Positions 1 to 8,678 of a stretch of 64,000 nucleotides of DNA are shown here, piece after piece. Under the pieces are notes generated by a model. The model saw only the letters and a program-made list of their open reading frames with translations, had not been told where the DNA came from and made no database searches. A program made the translations under genes and the position numbers. Numbering within the stretch: the first letter of the stretch is position 1; the number at the start of each line of letters is the position of its first letter. Origin of the DNA: Xenophilus aerolatus (GTDB lineage: Bacteria; Pseudomonadota; Gammaproteobacteria; Burkholderiales; Burkholderiaceae_C); assembly GCA_029968055.1 (NCBI GenBank), contig JASCNX010000004.1, positions 310,001 to 374,000 on the forward strand. The letters are read 5' to 3'.

Positions 1-538
1 GGCGGGAGATCTTCTCGCGCACCTTCAGGTTGCCGGCCCCGTCGTCGACGGCGAACTCCAATAGCGAGCGCGCCACTCGGCCATACACGTCCATCAGGGC
101 CAGCGATTCGATCTTGCGATCGGCATGGCGCAGGCGCTGCACCAGCCCGCGCATGATGTTGTACGACATGGAAGAGTTCTCGGGCAGGCAGCGCGAGAAG
201 GCTTCGCGGCCGAGCATCAGCACATCGGTCTGCACCTCGGTCCGAACGGTGGCCGAGTGCGGCTCGTCGTCGATCAGGCTCATCTCGCCGATGTAGTCGC
301 CGGGCTGGAGGGACGCGAGGATGACCTCGCGGCCCCGGCTGTCGGCACTCATCACGCGCGCCCGGCCGGTGAGGATGATGTAGAGGGCATCGGACTTCTT
401 GCCCTGCTCCACCACGACCTCCGAGCGCTTGAACCGCTTTTTCACGATCGCATCGGCGATGCTTGCTGACTGCGACGGCGTGAGTGCCGCAAACAGCGGA
501 ACACGCCGCAGCAGTTCAAGATTGGACAACATCGACAT
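1..538 (-). CDS. Crp/Fnr-family transcriptional regulator, N-terminal part (runs off the window)
   Basis: The protein starts MSMLSNLELLRRVPLF and reads as a cyclic-nucleotide-binding-type sensor domain. It has a beta-barrel with GDYIGEMSLIDDEPHSATV, the typical cap of a cNMP pocket, followed by the long dimerisation helix (SYNIMRGLVQRLRHAD). The visible 179 codons end at REKISR, where the winged-helix DNA-binding domain normally begins, so the HTH lies outside the window. The pocket keeps a GE pair but the position often occupied by Arg in cAMP binders is not clear, so the ligand is unknown. It is transcribed divergently from trxB across a 165-base gap. The start was chosen because the N-terminus fits the family and no longer alternative is better supported. 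Confidence 0.85.
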   Translation of the reverse strand, partial: MSMLSNLELLRRVPLFAALTPSQSASIADAIVKKRFKRSEVVVEQGKKSDALYIILTGRARVMSADSRGREVILASLQPGDYIGEMSLIDDEPHSATVRTEVQTDVLMLGREAFSRCLPENSSMSYNIMRGLVQRLRHADRKIESLALMDVYGRVARSLLEFAVDDGAGNLKVREKISR

Positions 539-622
539 GCAGGGACCCCCGTATCAGCGCAATTTTCGAGAACGAATGAATTAAAGCAATCGCGCGCATA
601 GAAAATCGGGCATCCGCCGGCA

Positions 623-651
623 TTGAACCGTGCGGGGATACTCCGTATCTA
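623..651 (+). promoter_or_regulatory. Candidate sigma70 promoter for trxB
   Basis: TTGAAC at 623-628 is followed by 17 bases and TATCTA at 646-651, about 50 bases ahead of the trxB start. The -35 is good and the -10 matches only half of the consensus, so this is a modest prediction. Confidence 0.3.
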
Positions 652-658
652 CTTGTGA

Positions 659-1663
<1,005 letters not shown>

Positions 1664-1712
1664 GCGCGGAAAGACGCCCTCGGCGCGAGGGCGCCCGACT
1701 CTGCCGGACGGC

Positions 1713-1742
1713 TTGGCAGATCGACCCCATGCCTGCTAGAAT
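1713..1742 (+). promoter_or_regulatory. Sigma70-type promoter for rpmB-rpmG
   Basis: TTGGCA at 1713-1718, an 18-base spacer and TAGAAT at 1737-1742 form a near-consensus promoter after the trxB stop. The expected transcription start near 1749 gives a leader of about 145 bases before rpmB. Confidence 0.55.
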
Positions 1743-1837
1743 CGCGGGCTTTGCTGAATTTGGCGCGTCCGGAGGCAGCAGACAGGGTACCGCCACCTGA
1801 TTCTGGCGAGGTCAAGCCGCAACACACCCCATGGGTG

Positions 1838-1853
1838 CTTCGCCCGAGCGAAG
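1838..1853 (+). promoter_or_regulatory. Small hairpin in the rpmB leader
   Basis: CTTCGC and GCGAAG form a perfect 6-bp stem with a CCGA loop in the leader, 43 bases before the rpmB start codon. It could help ribosomal-protein feedback control, but a stem this short can arise by chance. No known L28 control element was recognised. Confidence 0.25.
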
Positions 1854-1896
1854 TGTCCGTGCGCAAGGTGCCGGCTGTTCATGAAAGAGTGTCCTC

Positions 1897-2130
1897 ATGG
1901 CACGCGTATGTGAAGTCACGGGCAAGGGCCCGATGGTCGGGAACAACGTTTCCCACGCCAACAACAAAACCAAGCGCCGGTTCATGCCGAACCTGCAATA
2001 CCGCCGTTTCTTTGTCGAAAGCGAAAACCGCTGGGTTCGCCTGCGCGTGTCGAGCGCCGCGCTGCGCCTGATCGACAAGAATGGCATCGACGCCGTGCTC
2101 GCCGACATGCGCGCACGCGGTCAAGCGTAA
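1897..2130 (+). CDS. rpmB: 50S ribosomal protein L28
   Basis: This 77-residue protein begins [23 protein letters not shown], the typical L28 opening, followed by the basic [15 protein letters not shown] segment that contacts 23S rRNA. Length and sequence are normal for betaproteobacteria. It lacks the zinc-binding Cys pairs seen in some L28 paralogs. rpmG follows after 18 bases, so the two are one transcription unit ending at the hairpin at 2341-2367. The rpmB ribosome-binding site is weak (AAAGAG). Confidence 0.98.
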   Translation: MARVCEVTGKGPMVGNNVSHANNKTKRRFMPNLQYRRFFVESENRWVRLRVSSAALRLIDKNGIDAVLADMRARGQA

Positions 2131-2148
2131 TCAGAAGGAGCGAGCACC

Positions 2149-2322
2149 ATGGCTACGAGCAAAGGCGGCCGCGAGAAGATCAAGCTGGAGTCCACCGCGG
2201 GCACCGGCCACTTCTACACCACGAGCAAGAACAAGAAGACGATGCCCGAGAAGATGTCGATCATGAAGTTCGACCCGAAGGCGCGCAAGCACGTCGAATA
2301 CAAGGAAATCAAGCTGAAGTGA
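2149..2322 (+). CDS. rpmG: 50S ribosomal protein L33
   Basis: This gene encodes 57 residues starting [20 protein letters not shown] and ending with the conserved [14 protein letters not shown] region and KEIKLK. It is the large-subunit protein L33 in the Cys-free form typical of proteobacteria. An AAGGAG ribosome-binding site lies just before the ATG. It directly follows rpmB and is closed by a strong rho-independent terminator, the standard rpmBG arrangement. Confidence 0.97.
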   Translation: MATSKGGREKIKLESTAGTGHFYTTSKNKKTMPEKMSIMKFDPKARKHVEYKEIKLK

Positions 2323-2340
2323 TTCGGCCTGACCCGCAAA

Positions 2341-2367
2341 AACCCGCTGCGATCCAGCGGGTTTTTT
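2341..2367 (+). terminator. Rho-independent terminator of rpmB-rpmG
   Basis: A perfect stem AACCCGCTG (2341-2349) / CAGCGGGTT (2355-2363) with a CGATC loop is followed by a T-rich run. It lies 18 bases after the rpmG stop. Confidence 0.9.
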
Positions 2368-2438
2368 GTTGCCTGATCGCCTCGCGGCGCCTGCGGCGCA
2401 CCCCGTCCTTTGCGCCGCATCACCGGCCACCAACAAAG

Positions 2439-2468
2439 AAAAAGCCGACCCAGGGCCGGCTTTTTCCT
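2439..2468. terminator. Bidirectional terminator between rpmG and the desaturase
   Basis: AAAAAGCCG (2439-2447) pairs with CGGCTTTTT (2457-2465), and CCC/GGG pair inside. A-tracts on the left and T-tracts on the right let it work on both strands. It most likely ends the minus-strand desaturase transcript. Confidence 0.8.
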
Positions 2469-2513
2469 TGCAACCCGCCCGCCTGGTGACAGCGGGCAGC
2501 AGCGGCGGTGCGA

Positions 2514-3728
2514 TCAGGCGCGTGCGGCGCGCAGGCGGATCGAGAACTCGCGCAGGGCCGCTATGCCGCTCGCCTCGGCGCGGTGGCACCAGGCCGCCAG
2601 GTCGGCAGCCAGCTGCTCGCGCGATTGCGAGGTGTTCATCCACATCTGGCGCAGCTCTTCGCGCATGACGACCATCTTGTCGAGCACCGGGTGGGCCTCG
2701 CGCGCCTGGACGAGGTGGGTGCGGGCCGAGGCGGGCACCTTGTCGTCGTCGCGGTGCAGCCAGCGCTTGGCAGCCTTCAGGACCGACAGGTCGGCGCCCT
2801 TGTCCTTCAACTGGGCGATTTCCTGCTTGCAGGTACGGCGCATCTCGCGGGCGTAGCCGGCCATGACCTCGTAGCGGTTGGCGATCACGGCCTCGAGCGT
2901 CTTCTCGTCGGCCACGGGGCGGACGTCGCCGATCTGCAGCTTCGGCGGCACCTTCTTGACCTTGGCCCAGCCGATCTTCTGCATCAGGCTGATGTAGACC
3001 CAGCCGATGTCGAACTCGTACTTCTTGACCGAGAACTTGGCCGAGGTCGGGTAGGTGTGGTGGTTGTTGTGCAGTTCCTCGCCGCCGATGATCAGGCCCC
3101 ACGGGGTGAGGTTGGTGCTGGCGTCCTGCGCCTCGAAGTTGCGGTAACCCCAGTAGTGGCCCAGGCCGTTGACGACGCCGGCGGCCCAGAACGGGATCCA
3201 CAGCATCTGCACGGCCCACACCGTGGCACCCACGGCGCCGAACAGCGCGAGGTTGAGCACCAGCATCAGGCCCACGCCCTGCCAGCCGAAGCGGCTGTAG
3301 ACGTTGCGCTCCATCCAGTCGTCGGGCGTGCCGTGACCGAACTTCTTCATCGTTTCCTGATTGCGCGACTCGGCGCGGTACAGCTCGGCGCCGCGCCACA
3401 TCACCGTGTCGATGCCGCGGGTCTGCGGGCTGTGCGGGTCTTCCTCGGTCTCGCACTTGGCGTGGTGCTTGCGGTGGATGGCGACCCACTCCTTGGTCAC
3501 CATGCCCGTGCCGATCCACAGCCAGAAGCGGAAGAAGTGCGAGGGAATGGCTCCCAGGTCCATCGAGCGGTGGGCCTGCGTGCGGTGCAGGAACACGGTC
3601 ACCGCGACGATCGTGATGTGCGTGGTGACGAGCGCGTACAGCACGATCTGCCACCAGGTCAGGTCCCACAGGCCGTGGCCGAGCCAGTCGATGGCCGAGC
3701 TCAGAACAGCGGAATCAGGAAAGGTCAA
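2514..3728 (-). CDS. Membrane fatty acid (acyl-lipid/acyl-CoA delta-9 type) desaturase
   Basis: This is an integral membrane di-iron enzyme expected to insert a cis double bond into saturated acyl chains and so adjust membrane fluidity. The three histidine boxes are clear: HRTQAHR at residues 48-54, HRKHH at 85-89 and HNNHH at 220-224. Hydrophobic segments flank them near 28-47, 67-80, 150-185 and 205-215. The C-terminal ~150 residues are charged and helical, longer than in minimal desaturases, giving 404 aa. The gene stands alone on the minus strand behind an AT-rich leader. Whether it uses acyl-CoA, acyl-ACP or phospholipid cannot be told from sequence. Confidence 0.92.
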   Translation of the reverse strand: MTFPDSAVLSSAIDWLGHGLWDLTWWQIVLYALVTTHITIVAVTVFLHRTQAHRSMDLGAIPSHFFRFWLWIGTGMVTKEWVAIHRKHHAKCETEEDPHSPQTRGIDTVMWRGAELYRAESRNQETMKKFGHGTPDDWMERNVYSRFGWQGVGLMLVLNLALFGAVGATVWAVQMLWIPFWAAGVVNGLGHYWGYRNFEAQDASTNLTPWGLIIGGEELHNNHHTYPTSAKFSVKKYEFDIGWVYISLMQKIGWAKVKKVPPKLQIGDVRPVADEKTLEAVIANRYEVMAGYAREMRRTCKQEIAQLKDKGADLSVLKAAKRWLHRDDDKVPASARTHLVQAREAHPVLDKMVVMREELRQMWMNTSQSREQLAADLAAWCHRAEASGIAALREFSIRLRAARA

Positions 3729-3858
3729 GTTCGGTTCTCCAATGGCAGGCGACGGCCTACCTTGTCAGATCAGTCCCACATTTTAAGGGCGTTGGGCTGT
3801 TTTAACCCATTGTTTTCCCTCAAGAAATAGGACATTTCCTGACGTTGGACCCCCACAC

Positions 3859-5130
3859 CTAGACGCGGTTCCACACGGCGGCGAAAAAACCGTCCGTGGC
3901 ATGCCGGTGCGGCCAGAGCCGCAGGTAGCGCTGCCCCCCCTCCCCGCCGGTCGCGAGCGTGGCGGCCTGCGCTACTTTCAAGCCGGCCAGCAGTTCGCCC
4001 GCCTCCGCGGGTTGGAAATCCCTGTGTTCGGCTGAAAACGCCTCGGCGATGGCCTCGTTTTCTTCCGGCAGGACGCTGCAGGTGGCATAGACGAGCCGCC
4101 CGCCGGGCTTCACCAGGCGCGCGGCGCTGCGCAGGATGGCCGCCTGCTTCTGCTCGAGCTCCTTGACCGATTCGGGCGATTGGCGCCACTTGAGGTCGGG
4201 GTTGCGCCGCAGCGTGCCCAGCCCGGAGCACGGCGCGTCGACCAGCACCCGGTCGATCTTGCCTGCCAGCCGCTTGACCCGCTCGTCCCGCTCGTGGGCG
4301 ATTGCCGCGGGGTGCACGTTCGACAGCCCGCTGCGTGCCAGCCGCGGCTTGAGCGCGTCCAGCCGATGGGCCGAGGTGTCGAAGGCGTACAGCCGGCCGG
4401 TGTTGCGCATGGTCGCGCCGATGGCCAGCGTCTTGCCGCCCGCGCCGGCGCAGAAGTCCACCACCATCTCGCCGCGCTTGGCGTCGAGCAGCAGCGCGAG
4501 CAGCTGCGAGCCTTCGTCCTGCACTTCGATCGCGCCCCGGGTGAAGGCATCCAGCCGGTTGACCGGCGGCTTGCCCTCCACGCGCAGGCCCCAGGGCGAG
4601 TACGGTGTCGCGACGGCCCTGATCGCCGCCCGCGCGAGTTCCTCGCGCACTTCGGCGCGCTTGGCCGTCAGGGCGTTGACCCGCAGGTCCAGCGGCGCGG
4701 GCTCCTGCAGCGCGTGGGCCAGCGCCCAGAACTCGTCGCCCAGTTGGGCCTTGAGCGGCGCCACCAGCCATTCCGGCAGGTTGTGGCGATGGCGCTCCAG
4801 CAGGTCGGCCGGCACCACGGCGTCGCAGGCTTCGAGCCAGCGCTTCTCGGTGTCGTTCAGCGCGCTCTTGAGAAAGTCGCGCGGGCCGTGGAAACCCAGG
4901 ATCGCCAGGCGGCGCTCCTTGGGGCCCGTGCCCGAAGGGGCCAGGTGGTCGAACAGCAGCTTCTTGCGCAGCACGGTGTAGACCGTCTCGGCCAGGGTGG
5001 CGCGCTCGCGCGGGCCGAGCTGGCGGTTGTCGCGGAAGTAGCGCGACACCACCGCGTCGGCAGGATGGTCGAATTTCAGAACGAGGCCGACCAGCGTGGC
5101 GCAGGCGTCGAGCAGGGCTTTGGGATGCAT
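3859..5130 (-). CDS. rsmB: RsmB-type 16S rRNA (cytosine-5) methyltransferase
   Basis: This SAM-dependent RNA m5C methyltransferase of the RsmB/NOL1/NOP2/Sun family probably modifies 16S rRNA. An N-terminal NusB-like helical domain (about residues 1-130) precedes the Rossmann methyltransferase domain. The SAM loop is DFCAGAGGKTLAIG at about 225-238. The catalytic and release cysteines are C301 in DAPCSGLGTLRRNPD and C351 in YATCSVLPEEN. The product is 423 aa. I start at the ATG at 5130 (MHPKALLDAC) because a longer reading frame adds sequence unlike the family and runs over the divergent DUF1653 gene. It is not next to fmt or def as in E. coli. Confidence 0.88.
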   Translation of the reverse strand: MHPKALLDACATLVGLVLKFDHPADAVVSRYFRDNRQLGPRERATLAETVYTVLRKKLLFDHLAPSGTGPKERRLAILGFHGPRDFLKSALNDTEKRWLEACDAVVPADLLERHRHNLPEWLVAPLKAQLGDEFWALAHALQEPAPLDLRVNALTAKRAEVREELARAAIRAVATPYSPWGLRVEGKPPVNRLDAFTRGAIEVQDEGSQLLALLLDAKRGEMVVDFCAGAGGKTLAIGATMRNTGRLYAFDTSAHRLDALKPRLARSGLSNVHPAAIAHERDERVKRLAGKIDRVLVDAPCSGLGTLRRNPDLKWRQSPESVKELEQKQAAILRSAARLVKPGGRLVYATCSVLPEENEAIAEAFSAEHRDFQPAEAGELLAGLKVAQAATLATGGEGGQRYLRLWPHRHATDGFFAAVWNRV

Positions 5131-5190
5131 CGGGCGATTGTCCCATCCGGCTCTCGCTGGCCCGGTGGCGCACCGGCCTATGCTCGGCCC

Positions 5191-5427
5191 ATGACGGACG
5201 ACGACCTGCCCCCGCTCCCCGAACTGCCGACCGGACGCTACCGCCACTACAAGGGCGGCGACTACGAGGTGATCGGCACCGTGCGCCACAGCGAGACGCT
5301 GGAAGCTCTGGTGCTGTACCGCGCCCTTTATGGGGCCCGTGGCCTGTGGGTGCGGCCGGCCGCGATGTTCCAGGACGAGGTCGTGGTCGATGGCCTGACC
5401 CAACCGCGCTTTCGGCGCGAGATTTGA
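5191..5427 (+). CDS. DUF1653 domain protein
   Basis: This small cytoplasmic protein of 78 residues contains a single DUF1653 domain. The characteristic run is GRYRHYKGGDYEVIG, then HSETLEALVLYRALYG, LWVRPAAMFQDEV and PRF. The function of the family is unknown. It is divergent from the rsmB-type gene across 60 bases and convergent with purN. The true start is the ATG at 5191 (MTDDDLPPLPEL); an overlapping longer frame is mostly the shadow of rsmB. Confidence 0.85.
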   Translation: MTDDDLPPLPELPTGRYRHYKGGDYEVIGTVRHSETLEALVLYRALYGARGLWVRPAAMFQDEVVVDGLTQPRFRREI

Positions 5428-5470
5428 AGAAAAGGAGGCGCCGAGACACCCCCCGAGCGAGCGCCGGCAG

Positions 5471-6073
5471 CTACCGATCCGGGCGCGGATCCGCAGCCGA
5501 CAGCCATTGCTCCACCGCGAGCGGGTAGATCCGGTGCTCCTGCGACAGCACCCGCGCGGCCAAGGACTCGGGAGTGTCCTCCGGCAGCACCGGCACCGCC
5601 GCCTGCGCGAGGATGGGCCCGTGGTCCAGTTCGTTGGTCACCTGGTGCACGGTCGCGCCGGCCACGCGGCACCCGGCCTCGATCGCACGGCGATGCGTGT
5701 GCAGGCCCGGAAAGGCCGGCAGCAGCGAGGGGTGGATGTTGATCAGGCGCCCGGCATAGCGCTCCACGAAGCCGGGCGTGAGGATGCGCATGAAGCCCGC
5801 CAGCACCACCAGCGACGGCGCGTGGGCATCGATGGCCGATGCCAGCGCGGCGTCGAAAGCCTCGCGGGATTCGAAGGCCTTGTGGTCCACCACGTCGGTC
5901 GCGATGCCCTCGCCTCGCGCCCAGGCCAGGCCGGCGGCGTCGGGCCGGTTGCTGAGCACCGCGGCCACGCGGGCATCGAAGCGCTGGGACCAGCGCCCCG
6001 TGGCGGCGGCGCGCACGATGGCCGCCATGTTCGAGCCGCTGCCCGAGATCAGGACGACGATGTTGCGCGGCAT
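5471..6073 (-). CDS. purN: Phosphoribosylglycinamide formyltransferase
   Basis: PurN catalyses the third step of purine synthesis, transferring a formyl group from 10-formyl-THF to GAR. The 200-residue protein carries the phosphate-binding loop GSGSN at 11-15, the catalytic Asn112 and His114 in INIHPSLLPAFPGLH, and Asp150 in TNELDHGPIL, matching Asn106/His108/Asp144 of E. coli. The start MPRNIVVLISG at 6073 places the first beta strand correctly; a longer upstream reading frame is not family-like. It is divergent from the acyl-CoA dehydrogenase pair. Confidence 0.97.
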   Translation of the reverse strand: MPRNIVVLISGSGSNMAAIVRAAATGRWSQRFDARVAAVLSNRPDAAGLAWARGEGIATDVVDHKAFESREAFDAALASAIDAHAPSLVVLAGFMRILTPGFVERYAGRLINIHPSLLPAFPGLHTHRRAIEAGCRVAGATVHQVTNELDHGPILAQAAVPVLPEDTPESLAARVLSQEHRIYPLAVEQWLSAADPRPDR

Positions 6074-6194
6074 CAGCGCGCGCCCGCAGGCCAGGCGTTC
6101 GACGGGAAGGCCGCAGGGGCGCGGCGGACAAGAGATCGGAAGACGGAAGCGCGGGTCATACTGGCGCGGATTATCTTCGTGTCGCCGGCCGGAC

Positions 6195-6222
6195 TTGCGT
6201 TTGCGAACGACCGTGCTAAAAA
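6195..6222 (+). promoter_or_regulatory. Candidate promoter for the acyl-CoA dehydrogenase pair
   Basis: TTGCGT (6195-6200), a 16-base spacer and TAAAAA (6217-6222) sit 24 bases before the first start codon. The match is only partial. Confidence 0.35.
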
Positions 6223-6245
6223 CCCGGATTCTCTGGAGACTTCCC

Positions 6246-7448
6246 ATGGATTTGGCGTTCACCCCCGAGGAACAGAAGTTCCGCGAAGACATCCGCGCCT
6301 GGGTCGCGGACAACCTGCCCAAGCACATCTCGCACAAGGTGCACAACGCGCTCGAACTGACGCGTGAGGACATGCAGACCTGGGCGAAGATCCTCGGCAA
6401 GAAGGGCTGGCTGGGCTACGGCTGGCCCAAGGAATTCGGCGGGCCGGGCTGGACCGCCATCGAGAAGCACCTCTTCGAAGAGGAATGCGCCATGGCCGGC
6501 GCGCCGCGCATCGTGCCCTTCGGCCCGGTGATGGTGGCCCCGGTGATCATGGCCTACGGCAACAAGGAGCAGCAGCAGCGCCTGTTGCCCGGCATCGCCA
6601 GCGGCGAGGTGTGGTGGAGCCAGGGCTACAGCGAACCCGGCTCGGGCTCCGACCTCGCCTCGCTGCGCACGAAAGCCGAACGCAAGGGCGACAAGTACGT
6701 CATCAACGGACAGAAGACCTGGACCACGCTGGGCCAGTACGGCGACTGGATGTTCAACCTCGTGCGCACCAGCAGCGAGGGCAAGCCGCAGACCGGCATC
6801 AGCTTCATCGTGCTCGATATGAAGTCGCCCGGCGTGACGGTGCGGCCGATCAAGCTGCTGGACGGCGGCTTCGAGGTCAACGACGTGTTCTTCGACAACG
6901 TCGAGGTGCCGGCCGAGAACCTGATCGGCGAAGAGAACAAGGGCTGGACCTACGCCAAGCACCTGCTCAGCCACGAGCGCACCAACATCGCCGACGTGAA
7001 TCGCGCCAAGCGCGAACTGGAGCGCCTCAAGCGCATCGCCAAGGCCGAGGGCGTGTACGACCCGGCTGTCGACGGCCCTTCGGCCGGGCGCTTCCGCGAT
7101 GAGATTGCCAAGCTGGAAGTCGACATCGTCGCGCTCGAGATGCTCGTGCTGCGCGTGCTCTCGGCCGCCACCTCGGGCAAGAACTCGCTGGACATCGCCG
7201 GCCTGCTCAAGATCAAGGGCAGCGAGATCCAGCAGCGCTACACCGAACTGATGATGCTCGCCGGCGGCGCCTACTCGCTGCCGCTGATCCGCGAGGCCAT
7301 GGAAGCCGGCTGGCAGGGCGACTTCCCTGGCGGCAACCCGGCGCTGGCGCCGCTGGCCTCGAACTTCTTCAACTACCGCAAGACCACGATCTACGGCGGT
7401 TCGAACGAAGTGCAAAGAAACATCGTTGCCCAAACCGTGCTCGGCTGA
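6246..7448 (+). CDS. Acyl-CoA dehydrogenase, large partner (PimC-like)
   Basis: This FAD-dependent acyl-CoA dehydrogenase is predicted to form an alpha,beta double bond in an acyl-CoA. The 400 residues show the N-terminal helical domain (MDLAFTPEEQKFREDIRAW), the flavin/substrate motif YSEPGSGSDLASL in the middle domain, and the C-terminal helical domain ending TIYGGSNEVQRNIVAQTVLG. In many single-chain enzymes the last motif is YEGTSEIQ; the Gly in place of Glu is common in proteins that work in pairs. The next gene, 12 bases on, is a second dehydrogenase. This arrangement resembles pimeloyl-CoA dehydrogenase PimC/PimD and other two-subunit enzymes. The substrate is not determined. Confidence 0.9.
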   Translation: MDLAFTPEEQKFREDIRAWVADNLPKHISHKVHNALELTREDMQTWAKILGKKGWLGYGWPKEFGGPGWTAIEKHLFEEECAMAGAPRIVPFGPVMVAPVIMAYGNKEQQQRLLPGIASGEVWWSQGYSEPGSGSDLASLRTKAERKGDKYVINGQKTWTTLGQYGDWMFNLVRTSSEGKPQTGISFIVLDMKSPGVTVRPIKLLDGGFEVNDVFFDNVEVPAENLIGEENKGWTYAKHLLSHERTNIADVNRAKRELERLKRIAKAEGVYDPAVDGPSAGRFRDEIAKLEVDIVALEMLVLRVLSAATSGKNSLDIAGLLKIKGSEIQQRYTELMMLAGGAYSLPLIREAMEAGWQGDFPGGNPALAPLASNFFNYRKTTIYGGSNEVQRNIVAQTVLG

Positions 7449-7460
7449 TCGGAGACTCAG

Positions 7461-8576
7461 ATGGACTTCAATTTCTCGGACGACCAGCAGCAACTGCGCG
7501 ACGCCGTCGCCAAGTGGGTCGAAAAAGGCTACGACTTCGAGCGCCGCCGCAAGATCGAGGCCGCGGGCGGTTTCGACCGCGCTGCCTGGACGGAACTCAC
7601 CGAACTCGGCCTGGCCGGCCTGTACATCCCCGAAGACGACGGCGGCCTGGGCATGGGCCCGGTCGAGGGCATGGTCGTGATGGAAGAACTCGGCCGCGGC
7701 ATCGTGCTGGAGCCGCTCGCGCAATCGCTGATCGCTGGCGCGGTGCTGGCCGGCCATGCCGACGCCGCCACCAAGGAAGCCTGGCTGCCGCGCATCGCCA
7801 GCGGCGACGCCCTGGTCGTGCTGGCCTGGCAGGAGAAGAAGGCGCGCTACCGGCTCGACCCATGCGCGGCCACCGCGAAGAAGGCCGGCGACGGCTACAC
7901 GGTGCACGGCACCAAGGGCGTCGTGCCCGCGGGTGACCAGGCCGATGCGTACCTCGTGCCCGCCCAGCTCGACGGAAGGATCGCCCTCTTCCTGGTCGAG
8001 CGTTCGGCCGATGGTGTTGCCGCCCGCGGCTATGTCACGCAGGACGGCAGCCGCGCCGCCGAGGTGGTGTTCGACAATGCCGCCGCCACGCTGGTCGCGG
8101 CCGACGGCCTGCCGGTGCTGGAACATGCGGTCGACATCGGCATCGCAGCCACCTGCGCCGAAGGCGTGGGCGTGATGGACAAGACGCTGGCGCTCACCGT
8201 GGAGTACATGAACACGCGCAAGCAGTTCGGTGTGCCGATCGCCAGCTTCCAGGCATTGCGCCACCGCGTGGCCGACATGAAGATGCAGCTCGAACTGGCC
8301 CGCTCGATGAGCTACTACGCCAGCCTCAAGCTCAACGCGCCCGCCGCCGAGCGCCGCCAGGCCATGGCCCGCGCCAAGTACCAGTTGGGCGTGTCGATGC
8401 GCTTCGTGGGCCAGCAGTCGGTGCAGCTGCACGGCGGTATCGGCGTGACCGATGAATACATGGGCAGCCACTACTTCCGCAAGCTCACGCAGATGGAGAT
8501 GGTGTTCGGCGACACGCTGCACCACCTGGGCGAGGTGTCGGCCCGCATGACCGACACCGCGGGCGTCTTCGCCTGA
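7461..8576 (+). CDS. Acyl-CoA dehydrogenase, small partner (PimD-like)
   Basis: This second acyl-CoA dehydrogenase-fold protein (371 aa) starts MDFNFSDDQQQLRDAV. It shows the conserved TRKQFGVPIASFQALRHR segment and the late QLHGGIGVTDEYMGSHYFRKL. The middle domain is less conserved than in its neighbour: where the flavin motif is expected it reads AWQEKKARYRLD. That fits a partner subunit in a heteromeric enzyme rather than a stand-alone one. It is co-transcribed with the preceding gene (12-base gap) and followed by a terminator at 8622. Involvement in dicarboxylate, aromatic or branched-chain CoA breakdown is possible but not resolved. Confidence 0.88.
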   Translation: MDFNFSDDQQQLRDAVAKWVEKGYDFERRRKIEAAGGFDRAAWTELTELGLAGLYIPEDDGGLGMGPVEGMVVMEELGRGIVLEPLAQSLIAGAVLAGHADAATKEAWLPRIASGDALVVLAWQEKKARYRLDPCAATAKKAGDGYTVHGTKGVVPAGDQADAYLVPAQLDGRIALFLVERSADGVAARGYVTQDGSRAAEVVFDNAAATLVAADGLPVLEHAVDIGIAATCAEGVGVMDKTLALTVEYMNTRKQFGVPIASFQALRHRVADMKMQLELARSMSYYASLKLNAPAAERRQAMARAKYQLGVSMRFVGQQSVQLHGGIGVTDEYMGSHYFRKLTQMEMVFGDTLHHLGEVSARMTDTAGVFA

Positions 8577-8593
8577 CGCCGCCGACGCAGCTT

Positions 8594-8610
8594 GCTACAC
8601 GTTTCATAGC
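8594..8610 (+). repeat. Short dispersed repeat copy (GCTAC...ATAGC type)
   Basis: The 17-mer at 8594-8610 has inverted ends GCTAC/ATAGC and matches the 17-mer at 38202-38218 in 13 of 17 positions. It lies between the dehydrogenase stop and its terminator. Similar elements occur, as I recall, in many Comamonadaceae genomes. Confidence 0.4.
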
Positions 8611-8621
8611 TGCACCCGCCC

Positions 8622-8648
8622 GCCCGCCCTGCGCCGGCGGGCTTTTTT
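8622..8648 (+). terminator. Rho-independent terminator of the acyl-CoA dehydrogenase operon
   Basis: Stem GCCCGCC (8622-8628) / GGCGGGC (8636-8642) is followed by six T residues. It separates the operon from the lipoprotein hydrolase gene. Confidence 0.85.
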
Positions 8649-8678
8649 GTTTATAAGTCGAAGCCAGGAGACATTGCC

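Noticed and set aside
1881-1913. 10-codon upstream frame overlapping the rpmB start
   Set aside because: No strong ribosome-binding site of its own and too short to separate from chance; only mentioned with the leader.
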